The notes: generated by a model from the letters alone, not told the origin. 64,000 nucleotides of DNA from Clostridiales bacterium (GCA_019419865.1 JAHZIG010000009.1:1-64000); one strand, 5' to 3'. Counted from the first letter of the stretch, positions 27,318-36,009 are shown. Program-made: numbers and translations.

Positions 27318-27823
27318 CGCTATCATCCCCTAAAAATTTTTGGAAAAAACAAACGTACTATATAGCTTTTACTTAATCAAAAATTATATGACTATCTGCT
27401 TAACCGATGTTATTATACCCCGTTTAAATTAAAAAAGTCAATTCTTATATTTAAACAATTTATTAATTTTTGACCCGCAATTTTGTAACTATTGACTACC
27501 TCGCCGAGAATAAGCGCTATTTTAATACTTTTCTGAGATTATTAGTCGTATGCTCCCTAAAATACGCTTTTTCTAAAATAGGATAAATATTTGGTTAAAC
27601 TCAAACCTAAATATGTAATTTAACTCTTGTGTTACCGCGTAAAATAGGTTATAATATATGTGTTTGCAGGCGGACGCCATACTGAATAATTGTCCTTCGC
27701 GGACGCGGCGGCGCGGCAGGGGTGCTCATCCGCTCATACAGGCCGCTCAGAGCGCGAAACCGCAACGTATTATTCGTATCGGATCGCATATGTATTTTAG
27801 CAGATATTGGGAGCATAGAGGAT
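27318..27823. other. 500-bp intergenic region upstream of cysE
   Basis: AT-rich; contains the cysE promoter at 27627-27655 and a leader of about 160 nt. I searched for a T-box core (GGGTGGNACCGCG) in the leader and found none. Confidence 0.4.
27627..27655 (+). promoter_or_regulatory. Sigma-A promoter of cysE
   Basis: TTGTGT (27627-27632), 17-nt spacer, TATAAT (27650-27655). Confidence 0.6.
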
Positions 27824-28549
27824 ATGGGAATATTTAAAACAATCAAAAACGAAATAGCTTTGACGTTCGAGCGCGACCCGGCGGCGCGTTCAAAAGCCCA
27901 GGTTCTCTTGCTCTACCCCGGAGTCCGCGCCATAATCAACTACAGAGTGGCGCACAGGCTCCACAACAGAGGCCATTATTTTCTCGCCGACTGGATCTCC
28001 AAGCGCACCCGCAGAAAGACGGGCATAGAGATCCACCCCGCGGCGAAGATAGGACAGAACGTCTTTATCGACCACGGCATGGGCGTCGTGATCGGCGAGA
28101 CCGCAGAAGTCGGGGACAACTGCACCATATATCAGGGCGTGACCCTCGGCGGCACGGGTAAGGACAAAGGCAAGCGCCATCCCACGATAGGCGCCAACGT
28201 GACCATCGGCGCCGGCGCGAAAGTGCTCGGACCGTTCAAGGTCGGCGACAACTCCAAGATAGCCGCCAACGCGGTGGTCCTCAAAGAGGTCCCGCCCAAC
28301 AGCACCTGCGTAGGCGTTCCCGCGCACATCGTCAAGCGGGATAACGTCAGAGTCGCTCCGGCCAAACCGACCGCGCGCTACGTCGCGGATCTCGACCAGA
28401 TACACATTCCCGATCCGGTCGCTTCCGAGCTCGATACTCTGCGCCAAAACGTAAAACGCCTCACCGAGCAGCTCAAGGAATGCGAGGAGAGCCACGGCCC
28501 CGACTGTCCGCATTTTAAGGACAGACGCGGCGAAGGTTCGGACGAATAG
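27824..28549 (+). CDS. cysE: Serine O-acetyltransferase
   Basis: About 241 residues. After an N-terminal helical part (MGIFKTIKNEIALTFERDPAARSKAQVLLLYPGVRAIINYRVAHRL) comes the left-handed beta-helix with hexapeptide repeats: IEIHPAAKIGQNVFIDHGMGVVIGETAEVGDNCTIYQGVTLGGTG, with the catalytic D-H of FIDHG. It makes O-acetylserine from serine and acetyl-CoA, the first step of cysteine synthesis. The frame opens upstream at 27722, but ATG 27824 matches the family start and has GGGAG upstream. cysS follows ~260 nt later, as commonly seen. Confidence 0.93.
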   Translation: MGIFKTIKNEIALTFERDPAARSKAQVLLLYPGVRAIINYRVAHRLHNRGHYFLADWISKRTRRKTGIEIHPAAKIGQNVFIDHGMGVVIGETAEVGDNCTIYQGVTLGGTGKDKGKRHPTIGANVTIGAGAKVLGPFKVGDNSKIAANAVVLKEVPPNSTCVGVPAHIVKRDNVRVAPAKPTARYVADLDQIHIPDPVASELDTLRQNVKRLTEQLKECEESHGPDCPHFKDRRGEGSDE

Positions 28550-28811
28550 AAACCGGCGATGGAGTTCGGCAAATAACAGGACGAGGACGTTCTACGACGA
28601 TAGACATAAAAATAGATATAAATATAAGACGATCGATAAAAACGCTATCCGGCGGCGCGCAAAGTCTCGATAAACGGGGGGCGCGCGCGGCGCGATCGAT
28701 ATATTATTAAAACATAGATATTTCTAAAGACTCGTTTGCTCTGCCCACGGGAGACGCGGTTAAGTTATATATAAAGACACAGAATGTGGGCGGAAAGGTC
28801 ATGGAAACCGT

Positions 28812-30206
28812 ATGAAGCTTTTTAACAGTTTAACAGCCAAGAAGGAAGAATTCGTCCCGATAACTCCGGGCGAGGTCAAGATGTACTCCTGCGGCCCCAC
28901 AGTGTACAACTATTTCCATATAGGAAACGCGAGGCCGTTCATCATCTTCGACACGCTGCGCAGGTATCTGGAATACTCGGGGTATAAGGTCAAATTCGTC
29001 CAGAACTTCACAGATATAGACGATAAAATGATAAACAAGGCTAACGAGCTGGGCATAACCGTCCGCGAGCTGGCTGATAAGTATATAGCCGAATACTTCA
29101 AGGACGCGGAGGGGCTTGGTATCCACAGAGCCACGGTTCACCCGAGAGCCACCGAAAACATAGACGCGATAATCGAGATCATCTCAAAACTGGTCGAGAG
29201 CGGCTACGCCTACAACGTAGACGGCGACGTGTATTACAGCACGAAGAAGTTCTCCGAATACGGCAAGCTCTCGCATCAGCCTCTCGAGGAGCTTGAGAGC
29301 GGCGCGAGGATAGACGTCAGCGAGGACAAACGCGACCCGATGGACTTTGCGCTCTGGAAAAAGCAGAAACCGGGCGAACCGGCCTGGGAGAGTCCGTGGG
29401 GAATGGGTCGTCCGGGCTGGCATATCGAATGCAGCGCTATGGCGAATAAATACCTCGACAAATCGATAGACATACACAGCGGCGGTCAGGACTTGATCTT
29501 CCCGCACCACGAAAACGAGATAGCGCAGAGCGAAGCCGCCAACGGCTGCACATTCGCCAACTACTGGGTGCACAACGGATATATAAACGTGGACAACAAA
29601 AAGATGTCCAAATCCCTCGGCAACTTCTTCACGGTCAGAGACGTGGCCAAGGAGTTCGACTACGAGGTGATAAGATTCTTCATGCTGTCGGCTCATTACA
29701 GAAGCCCGATAAACTTCAGCAAGGACTTGATGGAATCCGCAAAGTCCAGCCTTGGCAGGATATACACCTGTATAGAGAATCTGGAATTTTTATCGCAGAA
29801 CGCGCAGGACGCGGGTCTTAAAGACGCCGAAGCTGAAAGCGTTAAGGCGCTCGGCGGCTACAAGGACAAATTTATCGCGGCTATGGACGACGATCTCAAC
29901 ACCGCCGACGCGATATCAGCCATATTCGAGATAGTCTCGTACGCAAACAAAAACATAGATTCCGACTCTTCAAAAGAGCTGATAGAAAAATATATCGCTA
30001 CTATAAAAGAGCTCGGGAATATCCTCGGACTGCTCCAGAAATCCAAAAGCGACGTTCCCGCCGAGATACAGAGCATACTCGACGAACGCGCGGCGGCGAG
30101 AGCCGAGAAGAACTGGGGCAAGTCGGACGAACTCAGAGATAAGCTCAAGGAGCTGGGCTATATAGTCAAGGATACAAAGCAGGGTCAGCAGCTTACTAAA
30201 GCTTAA
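28812..30206 (+). CDS. cysS: Cysteinyl-tRNA synthetase
   Basis: 464 residues, full length. Class I aminoacyl-tRNA synthetase motifs: zinc-binding Cys in [19 protein letters not shown], which includes the HIGH-type HIGN, then [19 protein letters not shown] and the [10 protein letters not shown] loop. The C-terminal DALR-type helical part ends in [15 protein letters not shown]. It charges tRNA-Cys. It lies between cysE and mrnC, an arrangement widespread in Bacillota (cysE-cysS-mrnC). Confidence 0.96.
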   Translation: MKLFNSLTAKKEEFVPITPGEVKMYSCGPTVYNYFHIGNARPFIIFDTLRRYLEYSGYKVKFVQNFTDIDDKMINKANELGITVRELADKYIAEYFKDAEGLGIHRATVHPRATENIDAIIEIISKLVESGYAYNVDGDVYYSTKKFSEYGKLSHQPLEELESGARIDVSEDKRDPMDFALWKKQKPGEPAWESPWGMGRPGWHIECSAMANKYLDKSIDIHSGGQDLIFPHHENEIAQSEAANGCTFANYWVHNGYINVDNKKMSKSLGNFFTVRDVAKEFDYEVIRFFMLSAHYRSPINFSKDLMESAKSSLGRIYTCIENLEFLSQNAQDAGLKDAEAESVKALGGYKDKFIAAMDDDLNTADAISAIFEIVSYANKNIDSDSSKELIEKYIATIKELGNILGLLQKSKSDVPAEIQSILDERAAARAEKNWGKSDELRDKLKELGYIVKDTKQGQQLTKA

Positions 30207-30303
30207 AGCGGCTCTGCCGACGGGGCGCGTTAACGCCGGGTCATAAACAACTATATCGACCGAAGCGGCGGCGCCCCGGCTATAAAGCGACAAGAGGTAG
30301 AAT

Positions 30304-30729
30304 ATGGACAAGAATGAAACGCTTACGGAAGAACTGCTTAAGAACGCGAACTCGGGGGATCTCCCGATACGCCCCGCCGAATATTCGGCGCTGGCGCTGG
30401 CGTACATAGGCGACTGCGTGTACGAATTATACGTCAGGACTCATCTTCTGAAGGCGGGGAACAACAACGTAAACTCCCTGCACAAGACCGCGACGAAATA
30501 CGTGCGCTGCGCCGCGCAGTCGCAGCTTTATCATAGGATAGAGCCTCTCCTGACCGAGGAGGAGACCGCCGTGTTCAAGCGCGGCAGGAACACCAAATCG
30601 CACGTGCCGAAGAATTCCGAGATGAGCGACTACAGAAACGCCACCGGGATCGAGGCGCTGATAGGGTATTTATACTTAAGCGGGAAATACGGCAGAATAA
30701 GCGAACTTACCGGGTATTTGTTTGTTTAA
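30304..30729 (+). CDS. mrnC: Mini-ribonuclease III
   Basis: 141 residues. RNase III-like catalytic fold without a dsRNA-binding domain: LALAYIGDCVYELYVRTHLL (catalytic Asp), KYVRCAAQSQLY, VFKRGRNTKSHVPKNSEMSDYRNATGIEALIGYLYLSGKYGRISEL (catalytic Glu). In Bacillus it matures 23S rRNA by removing the end helix. It directly follows cysS, the conserved order. Start ATG 30304 after ACAAGAGGTA. Confidence 0.94.
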   Translation: MDKNETLTEELLKNANSGDLPIRPAEYSALALAYIGDCVYELYVRTHLLKAGNNNVNSLHKTATKYVRCAAQSQLYHRIEPLLTEEETAVFKRGRNTKSHVPKNSEMSDYRNATGIEALIGYLYLSGKYGRISELTGYLFV

Positions 30730-30968
30730 CGCGCCCGGCGGTTCGCGCCGATAATTAAATTACAGACGATCGAATCATATTTGATTTTTAGTTGTATTCG
30801 TATAGAGGTAGATAGCTAAATTTTAAATATATTTTAGAGAATATGAGAGATAAACATATATAACTAAGTCCGAATATAATTTTTATCTTAATTTGCTTAG
30901 CGGAGATTTTCCGTATTTAAAACAGTAAAAAAGATTTTATATATTCTATACATTTAGGAGGAAATGAA

Positions 30969-31817
30969 ATGGATTCACAAAAAGTAAGAGAACTTCAGAT
31001 CAACGCGACTCACGTCCGTAAAATGGCTCTCGAAGCGGTACATAGCGCGGGCGCGGGACATCCGGGCGGCTCGCTGTCTCTGGCGGACTACCTGACCTAC
31101 CTGTACATGGTAGAGATGAACGTAAATCCCCGGGACGCGAAGAATCCCGACAGGGACAGATTCGTTCTGTCTAAGGGTCACTGCTCGCCCGCTCTCTACG
31201 GCGTACTGGCAGAGGCGGGATTTATCCCCAAGGAGGACATAAAGGGCTTCAGAAGCATCGACAGCTACCTTCAGGGTCACCCCGACATGAAGAAGATAAA
31301 CGGCGTGGACATGTCCACCGGCTCGCTCGGTCAGGGCATAAGCGCGGCCTGCGGCATGGCGCTCGCGGGCAAGCTGGACGGCAAGGATTACCGCGTCTAC
31401 ACCGCGCTCGGCGACGGCGAGATCGAGGAAGGCCAGGTATGGGAAGCGGCGATGTTCGCGGCTCACTATAAGCTCGACAATCTCACGGCTTACCTCGACT
31501 TCAACGGGCTTCAGATAGACGGCGACATCACAAAGGTCATGAACTCGCTGCCGATCGACAAGAAGTTTGAAGCGTTTAACTGGCACGTAATAAACATCGA
31601 CGCGCACGATTTCAACCAGATAGAAGCGGCGGTGAACGAGGCTAAGGCCACCAAGGATCGGCCGACCATCATAATCGGCAAATCCATAAAGGGCAAGGGC
31701 GTTTCGTTTATGGAAGGTCAGGCGGCATGGCACGGAACCGCGCCGAACGACGAGCAGTACGCTCAGGCGATATCTGAGCTGGACGCATATCTTGAGAGTC
31801 TGGGAGGTAACGAATAA
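30969..31817 (+). CDS. tktA: Transketolase, N-terminal (TPP-binding) subunit
   Basis: 282 residues. TPP domain: HSAGAGHPGGSLSLADYLTYLY, RFVLSKGHCSPALYGVLAEAG, GSLGQGISAACGMALAGKL, YTALGDGEIEEGQVWEAAMFAAHYKLDNLTAYLDFNGLQIDG (the GDG...N thiamine diphosphate motif). Split transketolases of ~280 plus ~310 residues are common in Clostridia and Archaea. Start after AGGAGG. The stop overlaps the next start as TAATG, so the two subunits are made in equal amounts. Pentose phosphate pathway; feeds from xylulose 5-phosphate, the product of the xylulokinase encoded downstream in the window. Confidence 0.93.
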   Translation: MDSQKVRELQINATHVRKMALEAVHSAGAGHPGGSLSLADYLTYLYMVEMNVNPRDAKNPDRDRFVLSKGHCSPALYGVLAEAGFIPKEDIKGFRSIDSYLQGHPDMKKINGVDMSTGSLGQGISAACGMALAGKLDGKDYRVYTALGDGEIEEGQVWEAAMFAAHYKLDNLTAYLDFNGLQIDGDITKVMNSLPIDKKFEAFNWHVINIDAHDFNQIEAAVNEAKATKDRPTIIIGKSIKGKGVSFMEGQAAWHGTAPNDEQYAQAISELDAYLESLGGNE

Positions 31818-32770
31818 TGATTAAATATGAAAAAGGCAGTAAGGTTGCAACAAGACAGGCATACGGCGACGCTCTGGTCGAGTACGGCGCCGATCCGAGG
31901 ATAGTCGTTATGGACGCCGATCTTTCAAAATCCACAAAGACCGACGGCTTTAAAAAGACCTATCCCGAAAGATTCATAAACACCGGTATCGCCGAGGGCA
32001 ACATGATGGCTGTCGCGGCCGGCATCGCCACCTGCGGCAAGATAGTGTTCGCAAGCTCTTTCGCGATGTTCGCCGCGGGCAGAGCCTTCGAGCAGATAAG
32101 AAACTCTATCGCCTATCCGCACCTCAACGTTAAGATAGGCGCGACCCACGCGGGCATCTCGGTAGGCGAGGACGGCGCGTCCCACCAGTGTCTCGAGGAC
32201 TTAGGTCTTATGAGAACGATCCCGGGCATGGTAATACTCAACCCCGCCGACGCGGTCGAATCCAACCTCGCGGTAAAGGCGGCTATAGACTACGAAGGTC
32301 CGGTATATCTGAGATTCGGACGTCTTGCCGTTCCGACAATATTCGACGAAAGTTATAAATTCGAGATAGGCAAGGGCGTCGAGCTCGAAGACGGAACCGA
32401 CGTGACCCTTATCGGAACCGGTCTCATGGTTCCCGACTGTATCGAAGCCAAGAAGATCTTAGCCGGCGAAGGCATAAGCGCCCGCGTTATCAACATGGCC
32501 ACGATCAAGCCTATAGATAAGGATATAATCGTAAAGGCCGCTAAGGAGACCGGCGCGATAGTCACGGCGGAGGAGCACAACATAATCGGCGGTCTCGGCT
32601 CCGCAGTCGCGGAAGTCCTCGTAGAAAACGCCCCTGTACCGATGCAGAGAGTGGGAACGCAGGACGTATTCGGACGTTCCGGCAAGCCGTATCCGCTCCT
32701 TGAGATGTACGGCTTGGACGCTAAGACCATCGCCGCAAAAGCCAAAGCCGCGATCGCGATGAAGAAATAA
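31817..32770 (+). CDS. tktB: Transketolase, C-terminal subunit
   Basis: 317 residues. Pyrimidine-binding domain (VVMDADLSKSTKTDGFKKTYPERFINTGIAEGNMMAVAAGIATCGKIVFASSFAMFAAGRAFEQIRN, with the catalytic Glu in GIAEGNM), and the C-terminal transketolase domain (VTLIGTGLMVPDCIEAKKIL ... TAEEHNIIGGLGSAVAEVL). It pairs with the upstream subunit to form the active enzyme. It overlaps that gene by one base. A terminator follows at 32866. Confidence 0.94.
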   Translation: MIKYEKGSKVATRQAYGDALVEYGADPRIVVMDADLSKSTKTDGFKKTYPERFINTGIAEGNMMAVAAGIATCGKIVFASSFAMFAAGRAFEQIRNSIAYPHLNVKIGATHAGISVGEDGASHQCLEDLGLMRTIPGMVILNPADAVESNLAVKAAIDYEGPVYLRFGRLAVPTIFDESYKFEIGKGVELEDGTDVTLIGTGLMVPDCIEAKKILAGEGISARVINMATIKPIDKDIIVKAAKETGAIVTAEEHNIIGGLGSAVAEVLVENAPVPMQRVGTQDVFGRSGKPYPLLEMYGLDAKTIAAKAKAAIAMKK

Positions 32771-32865
32771 ATTTATGCGTAAAGCTCAAAGGCGCATAGA
32801 CCGCAATTCGGTATTACGCGCGTTTATTTATTGAGTTTGTATAAATAGTATTATACATATATATT

Positions 32866-32890
32866 AGAGCGGCGTCTCAGCCGCTCTTTT
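32866..32890 (+). terminator. Terminator of the transketolase operon
   Basis: AGAGCGGC / GCCGCTCT, 8-bp perfect stem with GTCTCA loop (32866-32887), then TTT. Confidence 0.75.
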
Positions 32891-32943
32891 ATGTTATATG
32901 ATTTAGTTGTCGCTCTTTTGCGTTCCGAATACTATCACAAAAT

Positions 32944-32999
32944 AAAAGTCACTAGAAAAACAACGTTTTCACGGGCTTTCAGGATTTCTAGTGACTTTT
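32944..32999. repeat. Hairpin of element A
   Basis: AAAAGTCACTAGAAA (32944-32958) and its exact reverse complement (32985-32999) flank a 26-nt loop. Element B has an equivalent hairpin with a different stem sequence (36358-36368 / 36412-36422), so the pairing, not the sequence, is kept. Confidence 0.75.
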
Positions 33000-33270
33000 C
33001 TAAAATTTTCCATTATTACAATTGCATTAAAGGTCGCATATGTCAGTGACGCGTAAAATTCTCTAGTGAGTTTTCAGACGGTTTTAGTGACTGTTTAGTG
33101 ATGTTTTTTTGGCAAAAGTCACTAGGAAAAACAACGTTTTCACGGTAGTTTGCAAGCTCCGTGGTGATATAAGTGATATTTTTTTTAATATCGTAAAATA
33201 AAATAAAAAAATAAATAAATATATAATAAAAAAATATATATAAAAGAATAGAGAAAAACGTCACCAAACC

Positions 33271-33453
33271 TAACGTAGAGATTAGAGATTAGCGAATAGC
33301 GAATAGGGGGAAATTTGCCTGTGTAACGCCGAACGCAAACGTATGCGGAATTGGAATACATTGTTTTTCTATACGGCTACAGAAGCCGTTTAAGCGTTAC
33401 AGAAGCGTGTTGGACTCCTATTCTCTATTCTCTAATCGCTATTCTCTACGTTG
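33271..33453. repeat. MITE-like unit, copy 1
   Basis: 183 bp with terminal inverted repeats of about 36 bp. Left end: TAACG then heptads TAGAGAT, TAGAGAT, TAGCGAA, TAGCGAA, TAGG. Right end read inward: CAACG, TAGAGAA, TAGCGAT, TAGAGAA, TAGAGAA, TAGG. The interior holds the hairpin ACGGCT-ACAGA-AGCCGT. No transposase and no clear target duplication. Confidence 0.7.
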
Positions 33454-33579
33454 CCGAACGCAAGCGTATGCGGAAAAGAAATACTCCGTTTTACTATGCG
33501 GCTGCAGCCGCCGTAAAAACGGAAATAGGAGCCTTTTGGGCTCCTATTCGCTATTCTCTAATCGCTAATCGCTACGTTG
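33454..33579. repeat. Right half-unit of the MITE-like repeat, copy 1b
   Basis: 126 bp directly abutting copy 1. It keeps the interior (CCGAACGCAAGCGTATGCGG, GCGGCTGCAGCCGC) and the right end (CAACG, TAGCGAT, TAGCGAT, TAGAGAA, TAGCGAA, TAGG read inward) but lacks the left end. Its last 8 bases overlap the 3' end of ridA. Confidence 0.65.
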
Positions 33580-33943
33580 TCGCTATTACCTCTACCTCTA
33601 CCAGAACGTTCTTGGGCAGGGATTTTACCGCCACGCAGGAGCGCGCGGGCTTCTGTGTGAAGTATTTCGCGTATACTTCGTTGAACGCGCCGAAGTCGTT
33701 CATATCGGCTAAAAAGCAGGTCGTCTTTATAGCGTTCTCCATCGAGCTTCCGGCCGCCTTGAGGACCGCGTCGAGGTTCTTCATGACCTGCTCGGTCTGC
33801 GCCTCTATCCCCTCTGCTACGACGTCTCCGACCGCCGGGTCGATCGCGATCTGTCCCGACGTGTATACCATGTCTCCTACCTTTACCGCCTGGCTGTACG
33901 GACCTATCGCCTCAGGCGCGTTTTTCGTATATATCTTTTCCAT
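33572..33943 (-). CDS. ridA: RidA/YjgF-family enamine/imine deaminase
   Basis: 123 residues. Family motifs: NAPEAIGPYSQAVKVGDMVYTSGQIAIDP, EQVMKNLDAVLKAAGSSMENAIKTTCFLADMNDF, and FTQKPARSCVAVKSLPKNVLVEVEVIA with the catalytic-site Arg. It hydrolyses reactive 2-aminoacrylate and 2-aminocrotonate released by PLP enzymes such as threonine dehydratase, whose gene is 57 bp upstream on the same strand; this pairing is functionally apt. The final codons (Thr-Thr) and the TAG stop are supplied by the terminal CAACGTAG of the neighbouring repeat, where close relatives continue a few residues differently. Confidence 0.94.
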   Translation of the reverse strand: MEKIYTKNAPEAIGPYSQAVKVGDMVYTSGQIAIDPAVGDVVAEGIEAQTEQVMKNLDAVLKAAGSSMENAIKTTCFLADMNDFGAFNEVYAKYFTQKPARSCVAVKSLPKNVLVEVEVIATT

Positions 33944-33999
33944 TGTTATATTCCTCCGTTTCTATCAGATCTTATCTTTCTCTACCTTAAATCTCGATC

Positions 34000-35190
34000 C
34001 TACGTCAGCTTAAATCCCGCGTCGAGCAACGCGTTCTTGATCGTATCCAGATGCTGCTGATCGCGCGTCTCCATAGAGATCCTGAGCACGCACGCGTTGA
34101 TATCGAGCTTCTCGTCTCCTCTGTTATGTTCGAGCGAGACGACGTTTCCGCCCAGGTCGGCTATTATCTTCGAGACGTCGAGCAGTTGTCCCGGCTTGTC
34201 TACAAGCTCTATCACCAGTTCCGCAAGACGTCCGGCCTTCTGGAGACCTCTGTTTATGACCCTCGAGAGGATAGTAACGTCGATGTTTCCGCCCGACACC
34301 AGCGCCACGACTTTCTTGCCCTCTATAGGCAGCTTGTTGAATATGGCCGCCGCTACCGAAACGGCGCCCGCGCCCTCGGCGATCAGCTTCTGCTGTTCTA
34401 TCAGCTCGAGTATGGCGGTGGAGATCTCGTCGTCCGACACGGTTACTATCTCGTCGACGTACTTGCTGCAGCACTCGAAGGTATTTTCGCCCGGAGTCTT
34501 TACCGCGATGCCGTCGGCTATCGTCTTAACTGTATCGAGCGTCTCTATCTTACCGTCCTTTAAAGCCCTGGCCATCGACGGCGCGCCCGTCGCCTGAACG
34601 CCGTACACCTTTATATCGGGATTCAGAGTCTTGAGCGCGAAACCCACGCCGCTTATAAGTCCGCCGCCGCCGACCGGCACTATGACCGCCTCGACGTCGG
34701 GGAGCTGATCGATTATCTCCAGACCGATAGAGCCCTGTCCGGCTATGACCATCTCGTCGTCGAACGGGTGGATGAACGTAGCTCCTGTCTCCTCAACCAG
34801 TTCCAAAGCCTTTTCATAAGCGTCGTCGTACGTGCCCTTGACGAGAACGACCTCGGCGCCGTAGCTCTTAGTGGCTTCCACTTTGGATATCGGCGCGTTG
34901 TCGGGGATACATATCTTAGCCTTTATACCGTTTCTCGCGGCCGCCAGAGCAACTCCCTGAGCGTGGTTGCCCGCGGAGCAGGCTATTACGCCCCGCGCCT
35001 TCTCCTCTTCGGTCAGCTGAGAGATCTTATAATACGCCCCTCTGACCTTAAACGAACCGGTCACCTGCAGGTTCTCGGTCTTCAAATACAAATCGCAGTC
35101 GCGGCAAAGATTCGACTTTATCATATCGGTAGGTCTTGCGACCTGCTTCAATATATGCGCCGCGTGATATACTTTATCCAGCGTTATCAT
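34000..35190 (-). CDS. ilvA: Threonine ammonia-lyase (threonine dehydratase) with C-terminal ACT domain
   Basis: 396 residues. PLP fold type II: LKTENLQVTGSFKVRGAYYKIS (the Lys of SFKVRG binds PLP), ACSAGNHAQGVALAA, VPVGGGGLISGVGFALK and VALVSGGNIDVTIL. The last ~75 residues are an ACT domain (VIELVDKPGQLLDVSKIIADLGGNVVSLEHNRGDEKLDINACVLRISMETRD). This short single-ACT form occurs in many Bacillota and converts threonine to 2-oxobutyrate and ammonia, for isoleucine synthesis or threonine use. The downstream ridA removes its enamine by-product. Start ATG 35190 after GGGAGGAAAG. Confidence 0.93.
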   Translation of the reverse strand: MITLDKVYHAAHILKQVARPTDMIKSNLCRDCDLYLKTENLQVTGSFKVRGAYYKISQLTEEEKARGVIACSAGNHAQGVALAAARNGIKAKICIPDNAPISKVEATKSYGAEVVLVKGTYDDAYEKALELVEETGATFIHPFDDEMVIAGQGSIGLEIIDQLPDVEAVIVPVGGGGLISGVGFALKTLNPDIKVYGVQATGAPSMARALKDGKIETLDTVKTIADGIAVKTPGENTFECCSKYVDEIVTVSDDEISTAILELIEQQKLIAEGAGAVSVAAAIFNKLPIEGKKVVALVSGGNIDVTILSRVINRGLQKAGRLAELVIELVDKPGQLLDVSKIIADLGGNVVSLEHNRGDEKLDINACVLRISMETRDQQHLDTIKNALLDAGFKLT

Positions 35191-35439
35191 TGTGTTCTTT
35201 CCTCCCGGAATCTATTTTTCCCGCATTTCGCTCCGCTAAGCCAAAATCAAGCCCTATTTTTGCCCGATCCGCCCAACCTCGCCAAAACGCGTCGAGAATT
35301 AAATTTGCTGTTTTGGATAAACGTTCGACTCTTTCGCGAATTTATCCACAGACCAGTATACGCTTTTTTAGTCGAATATTCAAGATTAAATTATTATAAA
35401 ATTTTACGCTCTATTCAATAGTAAACAGGTGAAAACGGA

Positions 35440-35624
35440 CAACGTAGAGATTAGAGATTAGCGAATAGAGAATAGGGAGTGAAATTTGCTCGTGTAACGC
35501 CTGACGGCTTTGTTTGCGGAAATGGAATACTTTGTTTTCCTATGCGGCTACAGAGGCCGTTTTGACGCTACAGAAGCGTATTAGGCGCCTATTCGCTATT
35601 CGCTAATCTCTAATCTCTACGTTG
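35440..35624. repeat. Stand-alone MITE-like unit, copy 2
   Basis: 185 bp, both ends intact: left CAACG, TAGAGAT, TAGAGAT, TAGCGAA, TAGAGAA, TAGG; right (inward) CAACG, TAGAGAT, TAGAGAT, TAGCGAA, TAGCGAA, TAGG. That is a 36-bp terminal inverted repeat with one mismatch. The interior has the hairpin CGGCT-ACAGA-GGCCG. There is no word array next to it, so the unit can exist alone. Right flank starts AT, as for copy 3b. Confidence 0.75.
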
Positions 35625-35719
35625 ATTTATCTTATGGGCTTATTACAATGCTTGTACGCCTATATGTCAATATATAGATTTCACAAATATACTTGTACAA
35701 CATTATATATTTTTTCTAC

Positions 35720-35748
35720 TTGTACACCAAATAGATATGCGTTATACT
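35720..35748 (+). promoter_or_regulatory. Promoter of the small hydrophobic peptide gene
   Basis: TTGTAC (35720-35725), 17-nt spacer, TATACT (35743-35748). Predicted start near 35755, so the RNA opens with ...GCAAGGAAACGG. Confidence 0.6.
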
Positions 35749-35758
35749 ATTTAAGTAG

Positions 35759-35961
35759 CAAGGAAACGGCGGCGGTTGTTTCTCACTCCCGAAAAAAGGG
35801 GGTGATGTAGATTATGAATTTAGATTTAATAATCGGGCTAATTGCTTTGATTGTACTTCTGGATATAATAAAATACATAAAAAAATAGCCGCCCTCTGAT
35901 ACAGGACGACTATTAATATTAGTTATACTATTCGGAGAAACAGCTGTTTACCGTTTCCTTG
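35759..35961. repeat. Long-range inverted repeats flanking the peptide gene
   Basis: CAAGGAAACGG (35759-35769) is complementary to CCGTTTCCTTG (35951-35961). Inside, TGTTTCTC (about 35778-35785) is complementary to GAGAAACA (about 35935-35942). In the sense mRNA these would form a 5'-3' long-range stem next to the ribosome site; in the antisense RNA the same word lies at its 5' end. Confidence 0.6.
35814..35888 (+). CDS. 24-residue hydrophobic peptide, candidate type I toxin
   Basis: MNLDLIIGLIALIVLLDIIK plus YIKK: one membrane-spanning helix with a basic end, like holin-like/type I toxins of Bacillota. The Shine-Dalgarno is exceptionally strong (GGGGGTGAT at 35798-35806, 7 nt before ATG). 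An antisense promoter faces it (35970-35998), and 11-bp inverted repeats (35759-35769 and 35951-35961) would pair the 5' and 3' parts of its mRNA. No relative is named with certainty; the call rests on size, hydrophobicity and locus layout. Confidence 0.6.
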   Translation: MNLDLIIGLIALIVLLDIIKYIKK

Positions 35962-35963
35962 TT
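35880..35963 (-). ncRNA. Candidate antisense antitoxin RNA
   Basis: Predicted ~84-nt minus-strand RNA. Promoter TTGACG (35998-35993), 17-nt spacer, TATAAT (35975-35970), start near 35963. End: stem 35910-35903 / 35895-35888 (8 bp with G-U pairs) followed by a U-rich run opposite 35885-35879. The stem is stable only in the minus-strand RNA; the plus strand has A-C mismatches. It covers the 3' untranslated region and the last few bases of the peptide gene. Confidence 0.55.
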
Positions 35964-35969
35964 ATATCT

Positions 35970-35998
35970 ATTATAGCGCTTAAATCATTAGGCGTCAA
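35970..35998 (-). promoter_or_regulatory. Antisense promoter
   Basis: Minus-strand TTGACG-17-TATAAT. Its -35 abuts the ribosome site of the downstream small ribbon-helix-helix-like gene. Confidence 0.65.
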
Positions 35999-36009
35999 GG
36001 GGTGGTTTT

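Larger units (their letters stand above)
32926..33579. repeat. Repeat element A: iteron-like word array, AT-rich block and two MITE-like ends
   Basis: Non-coding, ~654 bp, homologous over its length to element B (36335-37038). It begins CGAATACTATCACAAAA. A 15-bp perfect hairpin follows (32944-32958 with 32985-32999). The word TAGTGACT or its complement recurs at 32948, 32988, 33044, 33063, 33085, 33096, 33117, 33164, 33172 and, in part, 33260. An AT-rich block spans ~33180-33255, then come a full MITE-like unit (33271-33453) and a right half-unit (33454-33579). There is no ORF of note. The last bases lie inside the ridA coding region. Confidence 0.75.

Noticed and set aside
27656..28811. T-box leader upstream of cysE or cysS
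   Set aside because: No specifier-hairpin landmarks or the conserved T-box core sequence were found in either leader.
33351..34013. 220-codon plus-strand frame opposite ridA
   Set aside because: It spans the MITE-like repeats and the antisense of ridA; RidA on the minus strand is a clear family match.
35622..35810. 62-codon open frame before the small peptide gene
   Set aside because: It runs through the predicted promoter and ribosome site of the 24-residue peptide, has low-complexity composition and no Shine-Dalgarno of its own.
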